The notes under the pieces were generated by a model that did no database searches, was not told the origin of the DNA, and saw only the letters and a program-made list of their open reading frames with translations. A program made the translations under genes and the position numbers. A stretch of 64,000 nt of DNA, taken from the NCBI RefSeq assembly GCF_000786215.1, contig NZ_JROG01000003.1:806001-870000 (forward strand), written 5' to 3'. This DNA comes from Sphingomonas sp. 35-24ZXX. GTDB lineage: Bacteria; Pseudomonadota; Alphaproteobacteria; Sphingomonadales; Sphingomonadaceae. Below are positions 1 to 8,413 of this stretch, one piece after another (position 1 is the stretch's first letter; the number at the start of each line of letters is the position of its first letter).

Positions 1-486
1 CGCATCGCCCGTTTCCAGCAGCGCCTCGAAGCCTTGTGCGGCCGACCCTGCCGGCGGATCGAAGCAGACATAATGCTCGATCGTGGTCCAGCGGTCCTTC
101 ATCTTGTCGATGATCGGCTGGAACGCTGCGTCATAGCACAGCACCTTGTCCTCGGCGTGGTTGGCAATGTACTCGAGCTGCTCTTCGAACAGCCGCGGGT
201 TGATGGTGTGGATGACCCCGCCCATGCCGATCGCACCGTACCAGGTGACCAGATGGCGGCTGTGGTTCATCGCCAGCGTCGCGACACGGTCGCCCGGTTG
301 CAGACCGAGCTTGACGAGTGCGCTGGCCAGCCGCCGCGCATCGCGCGCGATGCCCGCCCATGTGGTGCGGGTCTGGCTGCCATCGGCCCAGCGGCTGACG
401 ATCTCGCGGTTGGCGCTTTCGCGTTCGGCATGATCGAGCAGCCGCATCACGCGAAGTTCAAAGTCCTGCATTCCGCCAATGATCAT
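1..486 (-). CDS. Acyl-CoA synthetase (AMP-binding), N-terminal part, cut by window edge
   Basis: About 162 N-terminal residues of an acyl-CoA synthetase can be read on the minus strand; the gene runs off base 1. The protein starts MIIGGMQDFELRVMRLLDHA and continues with GLQPGDRVATLAMNHSRH, TWYGAIGMGGVIHTINPRL and EEQLEYIANHAEDKVLCYD. These segments are typical of the N-terminal domain of medium/long-chain fatty-acid:CoA ligases, which activate fatty acids with ATP and attach CoA. The ATP-binding and catalytic lysine motifs lie outside the window. Two ATGs are adjacent (489 and 486). AGGAG lies 3 bases before the first and 6 before the second, so 486 is preferred. Chain-length specificity cannot be judged. 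The gene starts 72 bases from the dnaE stop and has the same orientation. Confidence 0.85.
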   Translation of the reverse strand, partial: MIIGGMQDFELRVMRLLDHAERESANREIVSRWADGSQTRTTWAGIARDARRLASALVKLGLQPGDRVATLAMNHSRHLVTWYGAIGMGGVIHTINPRLFEEQLEYIANHAEDKVLCYDAAFQPIIDKMKDRWTTIEHYVCFDPPAGSAAQGFEALLETGDA

Positions 487-560
487 CATTCTCTCCTGAC
501 CCAGGGCCCTTCAGCGGGGCCGGTTTAACATGGATCAGAAACCCCGAAGCGGCCCCCAAG

Positions 561-3500
561 TCAACCGACGAGGCGCAGTTCCGGGCGAGATGCTGTCAGC
601 GATTCGATATCGCGCACCGACAGGCCCTCGATCGCGCGCAACGCCTGCAGCGCATCGGCATCCAGCCGGAACCGGTTGCCCAGGCACACCGGCATCACCC
701 GGCCACCGCCCAGCAGCAGCCGCGCATGCACTTCGTCCTGTCCGCTCCCGGGCTGGCCCACCAGCTCGGCGAGCCGCACCAGGGCATCGGGATGGTGGAC
801 ATCGATCTTGGCCTTGTGGCGCAGCGTGATCTTGATCTGATCGAGCGGCCTGGCGCGGCGGATGGTGGCGCGCGGGGCCTGGTCCTCGCTCGACCGGTCG
901 AACTCCAGCTCGATCAGCAGGCAGGCCGACTGGCTGGCCCATTCGGGCATGGCAGCCACGACATCGTCATCGAACGAGCTGGCCGAAAACTGGCCGCTCT
1001 CATCGGAAAGGTCGACCATCACGAAGGTGCTGCCGCGCTTGCTCTGGCGCCGGTTGCAGCCTTCGACGAGCGCCGCGACCTTGACCGTCTTGCGCTCGCC
1101 AACGCGCACGTCGAGCGTCTCGACGATCTGCTGATAGGGCCGCGCGCCCTGCGCCCGCGCTACCGCGGTGAACTCGGTCACCGGATGCGCGGAGAAGAAG
1201 AAGCCGAACGCATCGCGCTCGTAGGTCATCGCCTCGCCCGTCGCCCAGGGCTTGGACGCCGGCAGCCGCAAAGACTGGCCCGGCTGCTGGACATCGCCGA
1301 ACAGCCCGCCCTGCCCGCTGCTGCGCTGGCGATGCGCTTCGGCTGCGACCGCCAGCACCATGTCGGCACCGCCGTGCACCGCCGAGCGCTCCAGCCCCAG
1401 CCCGTCGAACGCGCCGGCCGCCGCGAGACTTTCGATCTGGCGCTTGTTGACCTGGCCGGAATCGATGCGATCGGCAAAATCGCCGAGCGATGTGAAGGGC
1501 CCGCCCACCTGCCGCGTCGCGACAACGCCCTCCATCGCCTTCTCGCCGACATTCTTGAGCCCCGCCAGCGCATAGCGCACGGCCAGGCCATCGGCGTTTT
1601 CCTCGACCGAGAACTCGGCCTCGCTGGCGTTGATGCATGGCGGAAGGCAGGCAACGCCCATCCGCCGCATGTCATCAACGAAGATGTTGAGCTTCTCGCT
1701 CTGCGCCATGTCGAAGCACATCGAGGCGGCGTAGAATTCGTGCGGATAGTGGGCCTTCACCCAGGCGGTCTGGTAGGCAAGCAGCGCATAGGCCGCCGCA
1801 TGGCTCTTGTTGAAGCCATAGCCTGCGAACTTGTCGATCAAGTCGAACAGCTCGTTGGCTTTCTTGGCATCGATGTTGTTGCGGCCCGCGCCTTCGACGA
1901 ACCGGCCGCGCTGCTGATCCATCTCGGCCTTGATCTTCTTGCCCATCGCGCGGCGCAGAAGGTCGGCATCGCCCAGCGAATAGCCGGCCAGCACCTGCGC
2001 GGCCTGCATCACCTGTTCCTGATAGACGATGATGCCGTAGGTCTCTTTCAGGATATCCTCGAGCAAGGGGTGCGGATAGGTGATCGTCTCGCGCCCGTTC
2101 TTGCGCGCGCCGAAGCTCGGGATGTTGTCCATCGGACCCGGGCGGTAGAGAGAGACCAGCGCGATGATGTCGCCGAACGCGGTCGGCTTCACCTGCGCCA
2201 GCGTGCGGCGCATGCCTTCGGATTCCAGCTGGAACACGCCGACGGTGTCACCGCGCTTGAGCAGCTCGTACACGCCTGCATCGTCCCACGGCAGAGTGCT
2301 GAGATCCACGTGCACGCCGCGCTTGGCCAGCATCTCGGTCGCCTTGTGCAGCACCGACAGCGTCTTCAGGCCGAGAAAGTCGAACTTCACCAGGCCCGCC
2401 GTCTCGACATATTTCATGTCGAACTGGGTCACCGGCATGTCCGATCGCGGATCGCGATAGAGCGGCACCAGCTGCGCCAGCGGCCTGTCACCTATGACGA
2501 CGCCAGCGGCATGGGTGGAACTGTGGCGCGGCAGGCCTTCGAGCTGCATCGCGAGGTCGAACAGGCGCTTGACCTCGGCATCATCGCGATACTGCTGGCG
2601 CAATTCGTCGACCCCGGCCAGCGCACGGTCGAGCTTCCACGGGTCGGTCGGATGGTTGGGAACAAGCTTGCACAGCCCGTCGATGCGGCCATAGCCCATC
2701 TGCAGCACGCGGCCCGTATCGCGCAGCACCGCGCGCGCCTTCAGCTTACCGAAGGTGATGATCTGCGCGACATGGTCGCGGCCATATTTGGCCTGCACAT
2801 AGCGGATCACCTCGCCGCGCCGCGTTTCGCAGAAGTCGATATCGAAGTCGGGCATCGACACGCGTTCGGGGTTGAGGAAGCGTTCGAACAGCAGCCCCAG
2901 CTTGATCGGATCGAGATCGGTGATCGTCAGCGCCCAGGCAACGACCGAACCCGCGCCCGATCCACGCCCCGGCCCCACCGGAATGTTGTGATCCTTGGCC
3001 CATTTGATGAAATCGGCCACGATCAGGAAATAGCCGGGAAAGCCCATGCCGACGATGACGTTGACCTCGAACTCCAGCCGCTCGAAATAGGCCTTGCGCT
3101 CTTCCTCGCTCTGGTCGGCATAAGTCGACAGCCGCATCTCGAGCCCCGCGAACGCGTCGGCGCGCAATTGCGCTGCCTCGCCTTCGAGGTCGCCTGCCAG
3201 GCTGGGCAGGATCGGCTTGCGCTTGGGCGGGGCGAAGGCGCAGCGCTGCGCCACCACCAGGGTATTGGCCAGCGCCTCGGGCAGATCGCTGAACAATTCG
3301 CGCATCATCGGCGCAGACTTGATCCACGCCTCGGGCGAGCTGCGTTCGCGATTGGCTGCGCTCACATATTCGCCGCGCGCAATGCACAGCATCGCATCGT
3401 GCGCGGGATGGAAGCCGGGGTCGGAATAGCAGGCGGGGTTGGTGGCAACCAAAGGCAGATCGCGCGCATAGGCAAGGTCGAGCAGCGCGGTCTCTGCCAG

Positions 3501-4046
3501 CGTCTCGATCTCCTCGCCCCGACGGCACAGCTCGATGTACAAGCGGCCTTCGAAAAGCGACTGCAGCCGGTCGCAATAGCTCTGCGCCGCATCGCTCTGC
3601 CCTGCCGCCAGCAGCCGCACCAGCGCGCCTTCGCCGCCGGCGGTCAGCGCGATCACGCCTTCGGTGCGGCCCTCCAGCCGGTCCAAGGGAACATGCGCAG
3701 GCAACTCCAGCGGCCGATCGAGATGCGCGTGCGACACCAGATCGCACAGATTGTCATAGCCCTTGGCGTTCTGCGCATAGAGCGCCAGCCAGTCGAGCAC
3801 GGGCGCGGAGCCTGACACATCGGGCCGGGCGACGCACAGCAATGTGCCGATGACCGGCTGGATGCCGGTATCGAAACAGCCATCGGCAAACTGCATGCCC
3901 GCATAAAGCCCGTTGCGATCGGCCAGCGCGATCGCGGGAAAGCCGCGCGCGTGCGCGGTCTTGGCTATCGCCTTGGGCTCGATCGCGCCTTCCAGCATGG
4001 TGTAGGCCGAAAAGACACGCAGCGGAACAAAGGGTTCAAAAGCCAT
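561..4046 (-). CDS. dnaE: DNA polymerase III alpha subunit
   Basis: This is the replicative DNA polymerase catalytic subunit, 1161 residues, a normal length for DnaE. An N-terminal PHP domain (about residues 1-270) begins FVPLRVFSAYTMLEGA and contains the LADRNGLYAG segment. The polymerase core carries GPGRGSGAGSVVAWAL and the catalytic acidic motif PDFDIDF, and later YGFNKSHAAAYALLAYQTAW. Near the C-terminus an OB-fold region is visible (VKVAALVEGCNRRQSKRG onward). The ATG at 4046 agrees with the conserved N-terminus. The large plus-strand reading frame over this gene is an antisense shadow of its GC-rich codons. It looks like the primary chromosomal dnaE rather than the ImuB-associated DnaE2, because no imuA/imuB genes lie next to it. 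Confidence 0.97.
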   Translation of the reverse strand: MAFEPFVPLRVFSAYTMLEGAIEPKAIAKTAHARGFPAIALADRNGLYAGMQFADGCFDTGIQPVIGTLLCVARPDVSGSAPVLDWLALYAQNAKGYDNLCDLVSHAHLDRPLELPAHVPLDRLEGRTEGVIALTAGGEGALVRLLAAGQSDAAQSYCDRLQSLFEGRLYIELCRRGEEIETLAETALLDLAYARDLPLVATNPACYSDPGFHPAHDAMLCIARGEYVSAANRERSSPEAWIKSAPMMRELFSDLPEALANTLVVAQRCAFAPPKRKPILPSLAGDLEGEAAQLRADAFAGLEMRLSTYADQSEEERKAYFERLEFEVNVIVGMGFPGYFLIVADFIKWAKDHNIPVGPGRGSGAGSVVAWALTITDLDPIKLGLLFERFLNPERVSMPDFDIDFCETRRGEVIRYVQAKYGRDHVAQIITFGKLKARAVLRDTGRVLQMGYGRIDGLCKLVPNHPTDPWKLDRALAGVDELRQQYRDDAEVKRLFDLAMQLEGLPRHSSTHAAGVVIGDRPLAQLVPLYRDPRSDMPVTQFDMKYVETAGLVKFDFLGLKTLSVLHKATEMLAKRGVHVDLSTLPWDDAGVYELLKRGDTVGVFQLESEGMRRTLAQVKPTAFGDIIALVSLYRPGPMDNIPSFGARKNGRETITYPHPLLEDILKETYGIIVYQEQVMQAAQVLAGYSLGDADLLRRAMGKKIKAEMDQQRGRFVEGAGRNNIDAKKANELFDLIDKFAGYGFNKSHAAAYALLAYQTAWVKAHYPHEFYAASMCFDMAQSEKLNIFVDDMRRMGVACLPPCINASEAEFSVEENADGLAVRYALAGLKNVGEKAMEGVVATRQVGGPFTSLGDFADRIDSGQVNKRQIESLAAAGAFDGLGLERSAVHGGADMVLAVAAEAHRQRSSGQGGLFGDVQQPGQSLRLPASKPWATGEAMTYERDAFGFFFSAHPVTEFTAVARAQGARPYQQIVETLDVRVGERKTVKVAALVEGCNRRQSKRGSTFVMVDLSDESGQFSASSFDDDVVAAMPEWASQSACLLIELEFDRSSEDQAPRATIRRARPLDQIKITLRHKAKIDVHHPDALVRLAELVGQPGSGQDEVHARLLLGGGRVMPVCLGNRFRLDADALQALRAIEGLSVRDIESLTASRPELRLVG

Positions 4047-4088
4047 GCCAAAACCCTATCGCCAGTGCCGCGATTCTGGGAAGCGCGA

Positions 4089-4427
4089 TCACTCTCCCGT
4101 GGATAAATCCTGCGCCGCGATCTTGCGCCGGACGTCGCGCACGGTCGACCAGATGCCGTACAGGATCAGCGCGCCGAGGAAGAACCAGACCCACAGCGGG
4201 ATATCCTTGCCGACCACCGCGAGATAGCCATAGGCCGAAACGAAACACGCGCCTGCACACATCACCGGCAGCAGCGTCGGCTTGCCCGCGCGGGCATTGC
4301 GCACCAGCCAGGCGATGCTGGCCAGAAACAGCGGGATTGCGCCGACATAGATCGATGCGAAGATCCAGGGATTGACGCCATATTGCGCCCCCAGTTCATT
4401 CGCCCAGGTGCTGATGGCTTCGATCAT
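4089..4427 (-). CDS. Small integral membrane protein of unknown function
   Basis: 112 residues with three clear hydrophobic segments: about residues 20-40 (PWIFASIYVGAIPLFLASIAW), 50-72 (TLLPVMCAGACFVSAYGYLAV) and 76-96 (PLWVWFFLGALILYGIWSTV). A short charged tail follows (RDVRRKIAAQ). I recognise no catalytic motif or named family; the layout suggests a three-helix inner-membrane protein. It lies between dnaE and the glutathione peroxidase gene, 42 bases upstream of the dnaE start and on the same strand, so co-transcription with dnaE is possible. The ATG at 4427 gives a sensible N-terminus. Confidence 0.7.
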   Translation of the reverse strand: MIEAISTWANELGAQYGVNPWIFASIYVGAIPLFLASIAWLVRNARAGKPTLLPVMCAGACFVSAYGYLAVVGKDIPLWVWFFLGALILYGIWSTVRDVRRKIAAQDLSTGE

Positions 4428-4473
4428 GTGCTTGTATCCCGCTGACGGGGCAAATCGCCCGCATCCTCATAGC

Positions 4474-4499
4474 CGTTCTCTGGCAAAAGCGAGAGAACG
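4474..4499. repeat. Inverted repeat downstream of glutathione peroxidase
   Basis: Perfect 8-base arms CGTTCTCT and AGAGAACG separated by 10 bases, starting 30 bases past the stop of the glutathione peroxidase gene. It could end minus-strand transcription of the lolC-lolD-gpx group, but no U-tract follows the stem on that strand, so an intrinsic terminator is not established. Confidence 0.35.
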
Positions 4500-4528
4500 A
4501 CCAAATTTCGCTGGAACGCCGAGCGACG

Positions 4529-5005
4529 TTACAGCAGCTTTTCGATATCCGCCTTGAGCTGCTCGGGCTTCACCATCGATCCGTAGCGCGCCACGACCGT
4601 ACCCTTGCGGTCGACGAGGAACTTGGTGAAGTTCCACTTGATCGCGCGGCTGCCCATCAGGCCGGCCTGCTGGCTCTTGAGGTACTTCCACAGCGGATCG
4701 GCTTCCTCACCGTTGACCGCGATCTTCTTCGACAGCGGGAAGGTGACGTCATAGGTCAGCGAGCAGAAATTCTTGATCTCTTCGGCGTCGCCCGGCTCCT
4801 GCGCGCCGAACTGGTTGCAGGGGAAGCCCAGCACCTCGAAGCCCTTGTCCTGATACGCACGGTGCAGCGCCTCCAGCCCTTCATATTGAGGGGTGAAGCC
4901 ACATTTCGACGCGGTGTTGACGATCAGAAGCACCTGCCCTTCGTAGTCGGAAAGCGGCTTGGAGCTGCCATCGGGCAGCGGCATCGTGAATTCGTAAACG
5001 TTCAT
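4529..5005 (-). CDS. Glutathione peroxidase family protein
   Basis: 158 residues of the thioredoxin-fold glutathione peroxidase (BtuE/GPx) family, which reduces peroxides using thiols. The catalytic set is visible: peroxidatic Cys in [12 protein letters not shown], Gln in [13 protein letters not shown] and Trp in [13 protein letters not shown]. There is no signal peptide, so it is cytoplasmic. It has Cys rather than selenocysteine, as usual in bacteria, and such enzymes often use thioredoxin in practice. The start at 5005 overlaps the lolD stop by four bases (ATGA), so it is probably translationally coupled to lolD and transcribed with lolC-lolD, although its function is unrelated. Confidence 0.93.
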   Translation of the reverse strand: MNVYEFTMPLPDGSSKPLSDYEGQVLLIVNTASKCGFTPQYEGLEALHRAYQDKGFEVLGFPCNQFGAQEPGDAEEIKNFCSLTYDVTFPLSKKIAVNGEEADPLWKYLKSQQAGLMGSRAIKWNFTKFLVDRKGTVVARYGSMVKPEQLKADIEKLL

Positions 5006-5676
5006 GCGATCCTTCCATCGTGCAGGCGGACAACCCGGTCCATGCGTGAGGCCAGTCTTTCGTTATGGGTGGCCACCAATGCCGCGCTGCCCTCTTCCCT
5101 TACAAGATGAAGGAACTCCTGGAACACTATGTCGGCGGTCGCCTCGTCCAGATTTCCGGTCGGTTCGTCGGCCAGAACGACCTTGGGACGGTTGGCGAGC
5201 GCACGCGCCACGGCGACGCGCTGCTGCTCACCCCCCGACAGCTGCGTCGGGCGATGGTCGAGCCGCTGACCCAGGCCCAGCCGCGACAGCAGTTCTGCCG
5301 CGCGGTCGGATGCCGCCTCGCGCGACTGTCCCATGATCAACTGCGGCAGCACGACATTTTCGCGCGCGGTGAAATCGGGCAGCAGGTGGTGGAACTGATA
5401 GATGAACCCCAGCGCCGTCTTGCGCAGCAGGGTGCGGCCGTTGCTGTTGAGCCGCGAGGCTTCTTGGCCCGCGATCCGGATCGACCCGGTAAATCCGCCT
5501 TCAAGCAGACCGACGGCCTGCAGCATCGTCGACTTGCCCGAACCGGACGGGCCCAGCAGCCCGACGATCTCGCCAGGCTGGATCGCCAGATCGACGCCCT
5601 TGAGGACATCAATGGTCACGCCGCCCTGCGCAAAGCTGCGGCGGACATCAGTGAGCAGGATGACGGCATCACTCAT
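5002..5676 (-). CDS. lolD: Lipoprotein-releasing ABC transporter ATP-binding subunit
   Basis: 224-residue ABC ATPase. Walker A is GPSGSGKST (about residues 42-50), the signature is LSGGEQQR (about 144-151) and Walker B is [25 protein letters not shown] and the H-loop region VATHNERLA are typical of the LolD/MacB/FtsE group. With the adjacent LolC/E-like permease it should power release of outer-membrane lipoproteins from the inner membrane to LolA. The lolC stop overlaps this start by eight bases, and the lolD stop overlaps the next gene by four, indicating one transcript. Confidence 0.92.
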   Translation of the reverse strand: MSDAVILLTDVRRSFAQGGVTIDVLKGVDLAIQPGEIVGLLGPSGSGKSTMLQAVGLLEGGFTGSIRIAGQEASRLNSNGRTLLRKTALGFIYQFHHLLPDFTARENVVLPQLIMGQSREAASDRAAELLSRLGLGQRLDHRPTQLSGGEQQRVAVARALANRPKVVLADEPTGNLDEATADIVFQEFLHLVREEGSAALVATHNERLASRMDRVVRLHDGRIA

Positions 5677-6955
5677 AGCGCAGCACCTGTACCGGATCGG
5701 TCGAGGACGCCTTGAGCGCCGGATAGAGCGTCGCCAGGAAGCTGAAGATCATTGCCATCGCCGCAATGCCCAGCACCTCGAACGGGTCGGTGCGGCTGGG
5801 CAGTTCGGTCAGGAAGCGGATCGAGGGGTCCCACAGTTCCTGCCCCGTCACCATCTGCACGAACAGGACGATGCTTTGCCGGAAATAGAGGAACACAAAC
5901 CCCAGCCCCAGTCCCGCCAATGTGCCCAGCGAGCCGATGATCAGCCCGACGGTGATGAAGATCTTGAGCAGCGACTTGCGGCTCGCCCCCATCGTGCGCA
6001 GGATCGCGATGTCGCGGGTCTTGGCGCGCACCAGCATGATCAGCGACGACAGGATGTTGAACACGGCGACCAGAATGATGATCGACAGCACGATGAACAT
6101 TGCTACACGCTCGACGGCCAGCGCCTCGAACAGCGACGCGTTGATCGTGCGCCAGTCCGAGACGATCGCCTGACCGCGCAACCGCTCCTCGAGCGGCGCG
6201 AGGATCTGGCGGACCTGATCGGCATCGCGCGTGGTGACCTCGATCATGCCCACCTGATCGCCCAGCAGCAGCAGCAGCTGTGCATCGCGGATCGGCATGA
6301 TGACGAACGCCTTGTCGTAATCATACACCCCGATCTCGACGATCGCCGCGACCTCGTAGAGGATTTCGCGCGGCACCGTGCCGAACGGGGTCGATCGGCC
6401 TGCGGGATTGATGATCGTGATGCTGTCGCCGATGCGCACGCCCAGGTTCTGCGCCAGCCGCGATCCAATCGCGACCCTGGAGGCACCGGCCTTGAGCGCG
6501 CTGACCGTACCCAGCACCGTCTTGCTCTTGAGTTCGGCGATATCGGGGGCATCGGTGCCGCGCACCAGGATCGCCTCGACCCGGCCTTCGTAATTGACCA
6601 GCAAGGGCTGCTCGATCAGCGGCGATGCGTCGACGACGCCATCCATCTTGCGCGTTTCGGCAAGGATTTCCTGCCAGTTCTTCAGCCTCCCGCCATAGCC
6701 CTGCACCACCGCATGGCCGTTCAACCCGACAATCTTGTCGAGCAGCTCGGCGCGAAAGCCGTTCATCACGCTCATGACGATGACGAGTGCCGCCACACCC
6801 AGCATCACCGCGATCAGGCTGATGCCCGCGACGAGAAAGATGAACGCCTCTCCGCGCCCCGGCAGCAGATAGCGTTTGGCGATCGTCCATTCAAAAGTGG
6901 ACAGCATGGAGAGAGGACCGGACCTTTCGGGTGGCAAAGGCTGGGGGTTCAGCAT
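5669..6955 (-). CDS. lolC: Lipoprotein-releasing system permease LolC/LolE family
   Basis: 428 residues. One TM segment lies near the N-terminus ([31 protein letters not shown]), a large periplasmic MacB-like domain follows, and three TM segments lie at the C-terminal end ([47 protein letters not shown] and [37 protein letters not shown]). The [14 protein letters not shown] coupling helix and the DPVQVLRYE tail are hallmarks of LolC/E. Many alphaproteobacteria have one hybrid LolC/E subunit that pairs with itself, and only one is seen here. The start may be 6955 or an internal ATG at 6907 ([14 protein letters not shown], which matches family N-termini better); neither has a strong ribosome site. 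Confidence 0.9.
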   Translation of the reverse strand: MLNPQPLPPERSGPLSMLSTFEWTIAKRYLLPGRGEAFIFLVAGISLIAVMLGVAALVIVMSVMNGFRAELLDKIVGLNGHAVVQGYGGRLKNWQEILAETRKMDGVVDASPLIEQPLLVNYEGRVEAILVRGTDAPDIAELKSKTVLGTVSALKAGASRVAIGSRLAQNLGVRIGDSITIINPAGRSTPFGTVPREILYEVAAIVEIGVYDYDKAFVIMPIRDAQLLLLLGDQVGMIEVTTRDADQVRQILAPLEERLRGQAIVSDWRTINASLFEALAVERVAMFIVLSIIILVAVFNILSSLIMLVRAKTRDIAILRTMGASRKSLLKIFITVGLIIGSLGTLAGLGLGFVFLYFRQSIVLFVQMVTGQELWDPSIRFLTELPSRTDPFEVLGIAAMAMIFSFLATLYPALKASSTDPVQVLRYE

Positions 6956-7094
6956 GTGCGTGCAGCCTCACGCTCTAACCAGCGCAAGGTTAACTGACAA
7001 TGGCCGATAGGGTTCCCTCGCCTGTTGCATTTTCAACACAGAAAGGATCAAAAATGACGCTAAGCCGCGAAACACCCTAGCGTCGGAGGCCGCA

Positions 7095-7278
7095 TTACGG
7101 AATCATGACACTGCGGATCAAGCGGCTACGGCCATGGGTTCGGGGATAGTTTCCGCCGGTTTGGGGAAAGCGGCGGTTACCAGGGTCCATCAGTTGCGAG
7201 CGAGACGGACACGTCATCAGCGCGCGAACTGGACCTGATAAAGAGCGTCCGGGTCTTGGGGGCCGGACGCTCTTTTTT
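7095..7278 (+). ncRNA. Candidate structured small RNA ending at an intrinsic terminator
   Basis: No gene is seen between lolC (6955) and the hsp20 leader, yet a strong plus-strand terminator ends at 7278. Upstream, an ATGG/CCAT pair (7133-7136 with 7186-7189) encloses an inner stem CCGCCG/CGGCGG (7153-7158 and 7171-7176), which suggests a rod-like fold. Just before it, 7054-7080 is an 8-codon reading frame (MTLSRETP) with a good AAAGGA six bases upstream, which could be a leader peptide. No known RNA class is recognised: the SRP, RNase P and tmRNA signature sequences are absent. The 5' end is a guess. Confidence 0.35.
7240..7278 (+). terminator. Rho-independent terminator
   Basis: Arms AAGAGCGTCCGG and CCGGACGCTCTT are fully complementary with a 10-base loop, and the stem is followed by a run of T. 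This is the clearest intrinsic terminator in the window. It reads on the plus strand, where no protein gene precedes it, so it implies a short untranslated transcript. Confidence 0.85.
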
Positions 7279-7328
7279 CGTCCATCGCACGCGTCGACAT
7301 CGCGCCTCAGGCTGCCATAAATTTCCAT

Positions 7329-7358
7329 CTTGAAACCGCGTCGCGATATCCTAAATTT
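7329..7358 (+). promoter_or_regulatory. RpoH (sigma-32) type heat-shock promoter of hsp20
   Basis: CTTGAAA at 7329-7335 and CCTAAATTT at 7350-7358 are separated by 14 bases. This fits the sigma-32 pattern (CTTGAAA, about 11-16 bases, CCxxATxT). It lies about 100 bases ahead of the hsp20 start, leaving a leader of about 90 bases. Seen: the motif and spacing. Inferred: heat-shock control. Confidence 0.75.
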
Positions 7359-7363
7359 GCGAT

Positions 7364-7456
7364 GTGAGCCACGCCAAACGGGTGGTTCACCGTTACCGAA
7401 GCGCCACAGCTGTGGGCTTCAAACCTATGAAATCGCTTATATAAAGGATTTTGAAG
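7364..7456 (+). promoter_or_regulatory. ROSE-like RNA thermometer in the hsp20 leader
   Basis: The leader holds a series of hairpins: GTGAGCCAC/GTGGTTCAC (7364-7372 with 7382-7390, one G-T pair), CCAC/GTGG around 7405-7416, and a final short hairpin in which TCGCT (7433-7437) faces the Shine-Dalgarno AAAGGA (7443-7448) across a short A/T loop. ROSE elements of alphaproteobacterial small heat-shock genes have this design: several hairpins, with a conserved U(U/C)GCU pairing imperfectly with the ribosome site so that heat opens it. The motif and its distance to the start (8 bases after AAAGGA) match. Folding was judged by eye. Confidence 0.7.
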
Positions 7457-7939
7457 ATGAACCGTTTCGACTTTACCCCCTATCGCCGCACCACCGTTGG
7501 CTTCGACCGGCTGTTCGACCTGCTGGAGAATCAGGCCCGGGCTGCGCAAGGCGATAACTACCCGCCCTTCAACATCGAACGCAGCAGCGACGACGCCTAT
7601 CGCGTGACCATCGCGGTCGCCGGATTCAAGGCCGATGAGCTCGACATCACCGCCCAGCAGAACCTGCTGGTCGTATCGGGCCGCAAGGCCGCCGAGACCG
7701 AATCGCGCGGCAACTTCCTGCACATGGGCATCGCCAACCGCAACTTCGAGCGCCGCTTCGAGCTGGCCGACTTCGTGCGGGTGAGCGATGCCGGTCTGGA
7801 AGACGGTCTGCTGACGATCGATCTGGTCCGCGAGATCCCCGAGGCGATGAAGCCGAAGAAAATCTCGATCAACGGCACGCCGAAGCTTTCGGTGGTCGAA
7901 GGCGCCGCGAAGGAAGGCGACGACAGCAAGGCGGCCTGA
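7457..7939 (+). CDS. Small heat-shock protein, Hsp20/IbpA family
   Basis: 160 residues, starting MNRFDFTPYRRTTVGFDRLFDLLE, a typical IbpA-like N-terminus. An alpha-crystallin domain follows (PPFNIERSSDDAYRVTIAVAG, LVVSGRKA, GNFLHMGIANRNFERRFEL, DGLLTIDLVREIPE) and a C-terminal ISING-type tail (KKISING) for oligomer contacts. It is an ATP-independent holdase that keeps unfolding proteins soluble in the cytoplasm. A TTG six bases earlier could be read as the start, but AAAGGA lies 8 bases before this ATG, which is therefore preferred. Control appears double: an RpoH promoter and a ROSE-like leader. A terminator follows directly. Confidence 0.95.
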   Translation: MNRFDFTPYRRTTVGFDRLFDLLENQARAAQGDNYPPFNIERSSDDAYRVTIAVAGFKADELDITAQQNLLVVSGRKAAETESRGNFLHMGIANRNFERRFELADFVRVSDAGLEDGLLTIDLVREIPEAMKPKKISINGTPKLSVVEGAAKEGDDSKAA

Positions 7940-7978
7940 CGCCGGCAAGTCTGTCTTCCTGCAGGTTGCAAGACGAAC

Positions 7979-8008
7979 GGGGTGGGTCGGCAACGGCCCA
8001 CCCTTTTT
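7979..8008 (+). terminator. Terminator of hsp20
   Basis: GGGTGGG (7980-7986) and CCCACCC (7997-8003) form a stem with a 10-base loop, followed by five T. It lies 40 bases after the hsp20 stop on the same strand. Confidence 0.85.
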
Positions 8009-8049
8009 CGTTGGGCGCTGCCGTGTCCATTCCCGCGGGCAGGCGCTTA

Positions 8050-8220
8050 AAAGCCCTCCCCCTCGATGGGGGAGGGTTGGGCGGGGGTGATCTCTCCAGC
8101 GCGTTAGGGGGGTTCATGGCAGCGTTGTGGTAGCATCCGGCCGTGCCATCACCCTCACCGCTGCGACTAGGTGGCAATGCCCCCAATTCTCACTGCCTCT
8201 CCCATCAAGGGAGAGGCCAA
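8050..8220. repeat. Intergenic palindromic repeat pair
   Basis: Two perfect hairpins face each other: CCCTCCCCC/GGGGGAGGG (8054-8062 with 8068-8076) and GCCTCTCCC/GGGAGAGGC (8195-8203 with 8209-8217). Between them the flanks are also roughly inverted (GGCGGGGGTGA near 8081 and TCACCCTCACC near 8150). No reading frame of note lies inside. This architecture resembles the REP/BIME-like repeats found between genes in many high-GC proteobacteria; copy number in the genome cannot be seen here. Confidence 0.6.
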
Positions 8221-8265
8221 GAAACCGCAACTCTGCATCATTTGGAATAATTGGCCAAAACAGAA

Positions 8266-8293
8266 GAGGGCGGACCCTTGCGGATCCGCCCTC
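8266..8293 (-). terminator. Likely terminator of the Crp-type gene transcript
   Basis: Perfect 9-base arms GAGGGCGGA (8266-8274) and TCCGCCCTC (8285-8293) with a 10-base loop. Read on the minus strand the stem is followed by TTCTGTTTT, a weak U-tract. It lies about 190 bases past the regulator stop (8487), so the transcript would include the two structured motifs at 8315-8465. Confidence 0.5.
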
Positions 8294-8314
8294 CGCGCCC
8301 GCTCTGGACGCTGC

Positions 8315-8371
8315 TTTTCCCGGTGGCAGGATTGGCCGGGTCGCATTTACCGCACCTGCCGCCGGAAAAAA
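8315..8371. repeat. Structured tandem motif, copy A
   Basis: A hairpin flanked by TTTT and AAAAA: arms CCGGTGGCAGG (8320-8330) and CCTGCCGCCGG (8355-8365) pair over 11 positions with one G-T. The loop contains GGCCGGGTCGCATTTACC. The same loop with a different stem recurs at 8410-8465. The coding strand of the motif is unknown. Confidence 0.6.
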
Positions 8372-8385
8372 TGGGAAACTGGTGA

Positions 8386-8413
8386 CCCCGCGCCGCCGGG
8401 GGCGCGGGGTTTT
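8386..8413 (+). terminator. GC-rich hairpin with T-run between the two tandem motifs
   Basis: CCCCGCGCC (8386-8394) pairs with GGCGCGGGG (8401-8409), followed by TTTT. On the plus strand it looks like an intrinsic terminator and could protect against read-through towards the convergent regulator gene. The T-run is shared with the start of motif copy B. Confidence 0.45.

Noticed and set aside
726-3815. 1029-codon open frame on the plus strand
   Set aside because: It is exactly antisense to dnaE, is rich in Arg, His and Ala, and has no recognisable domain; a typical shadow in GC-rich DNA.
5402-6997. 531-codon plus-strand frame
   Set aside because: Antisense to lolD and lolC; rich in Gln, Arg and His, without any family.
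7095-7278. 6S, SRP, RNase P or tmRNA identity for the candidate RNA
   Set aside because: The signature sequences are absent, and the 6S gene usually lies near zapA, which is not here; only a structured candidate is reported.
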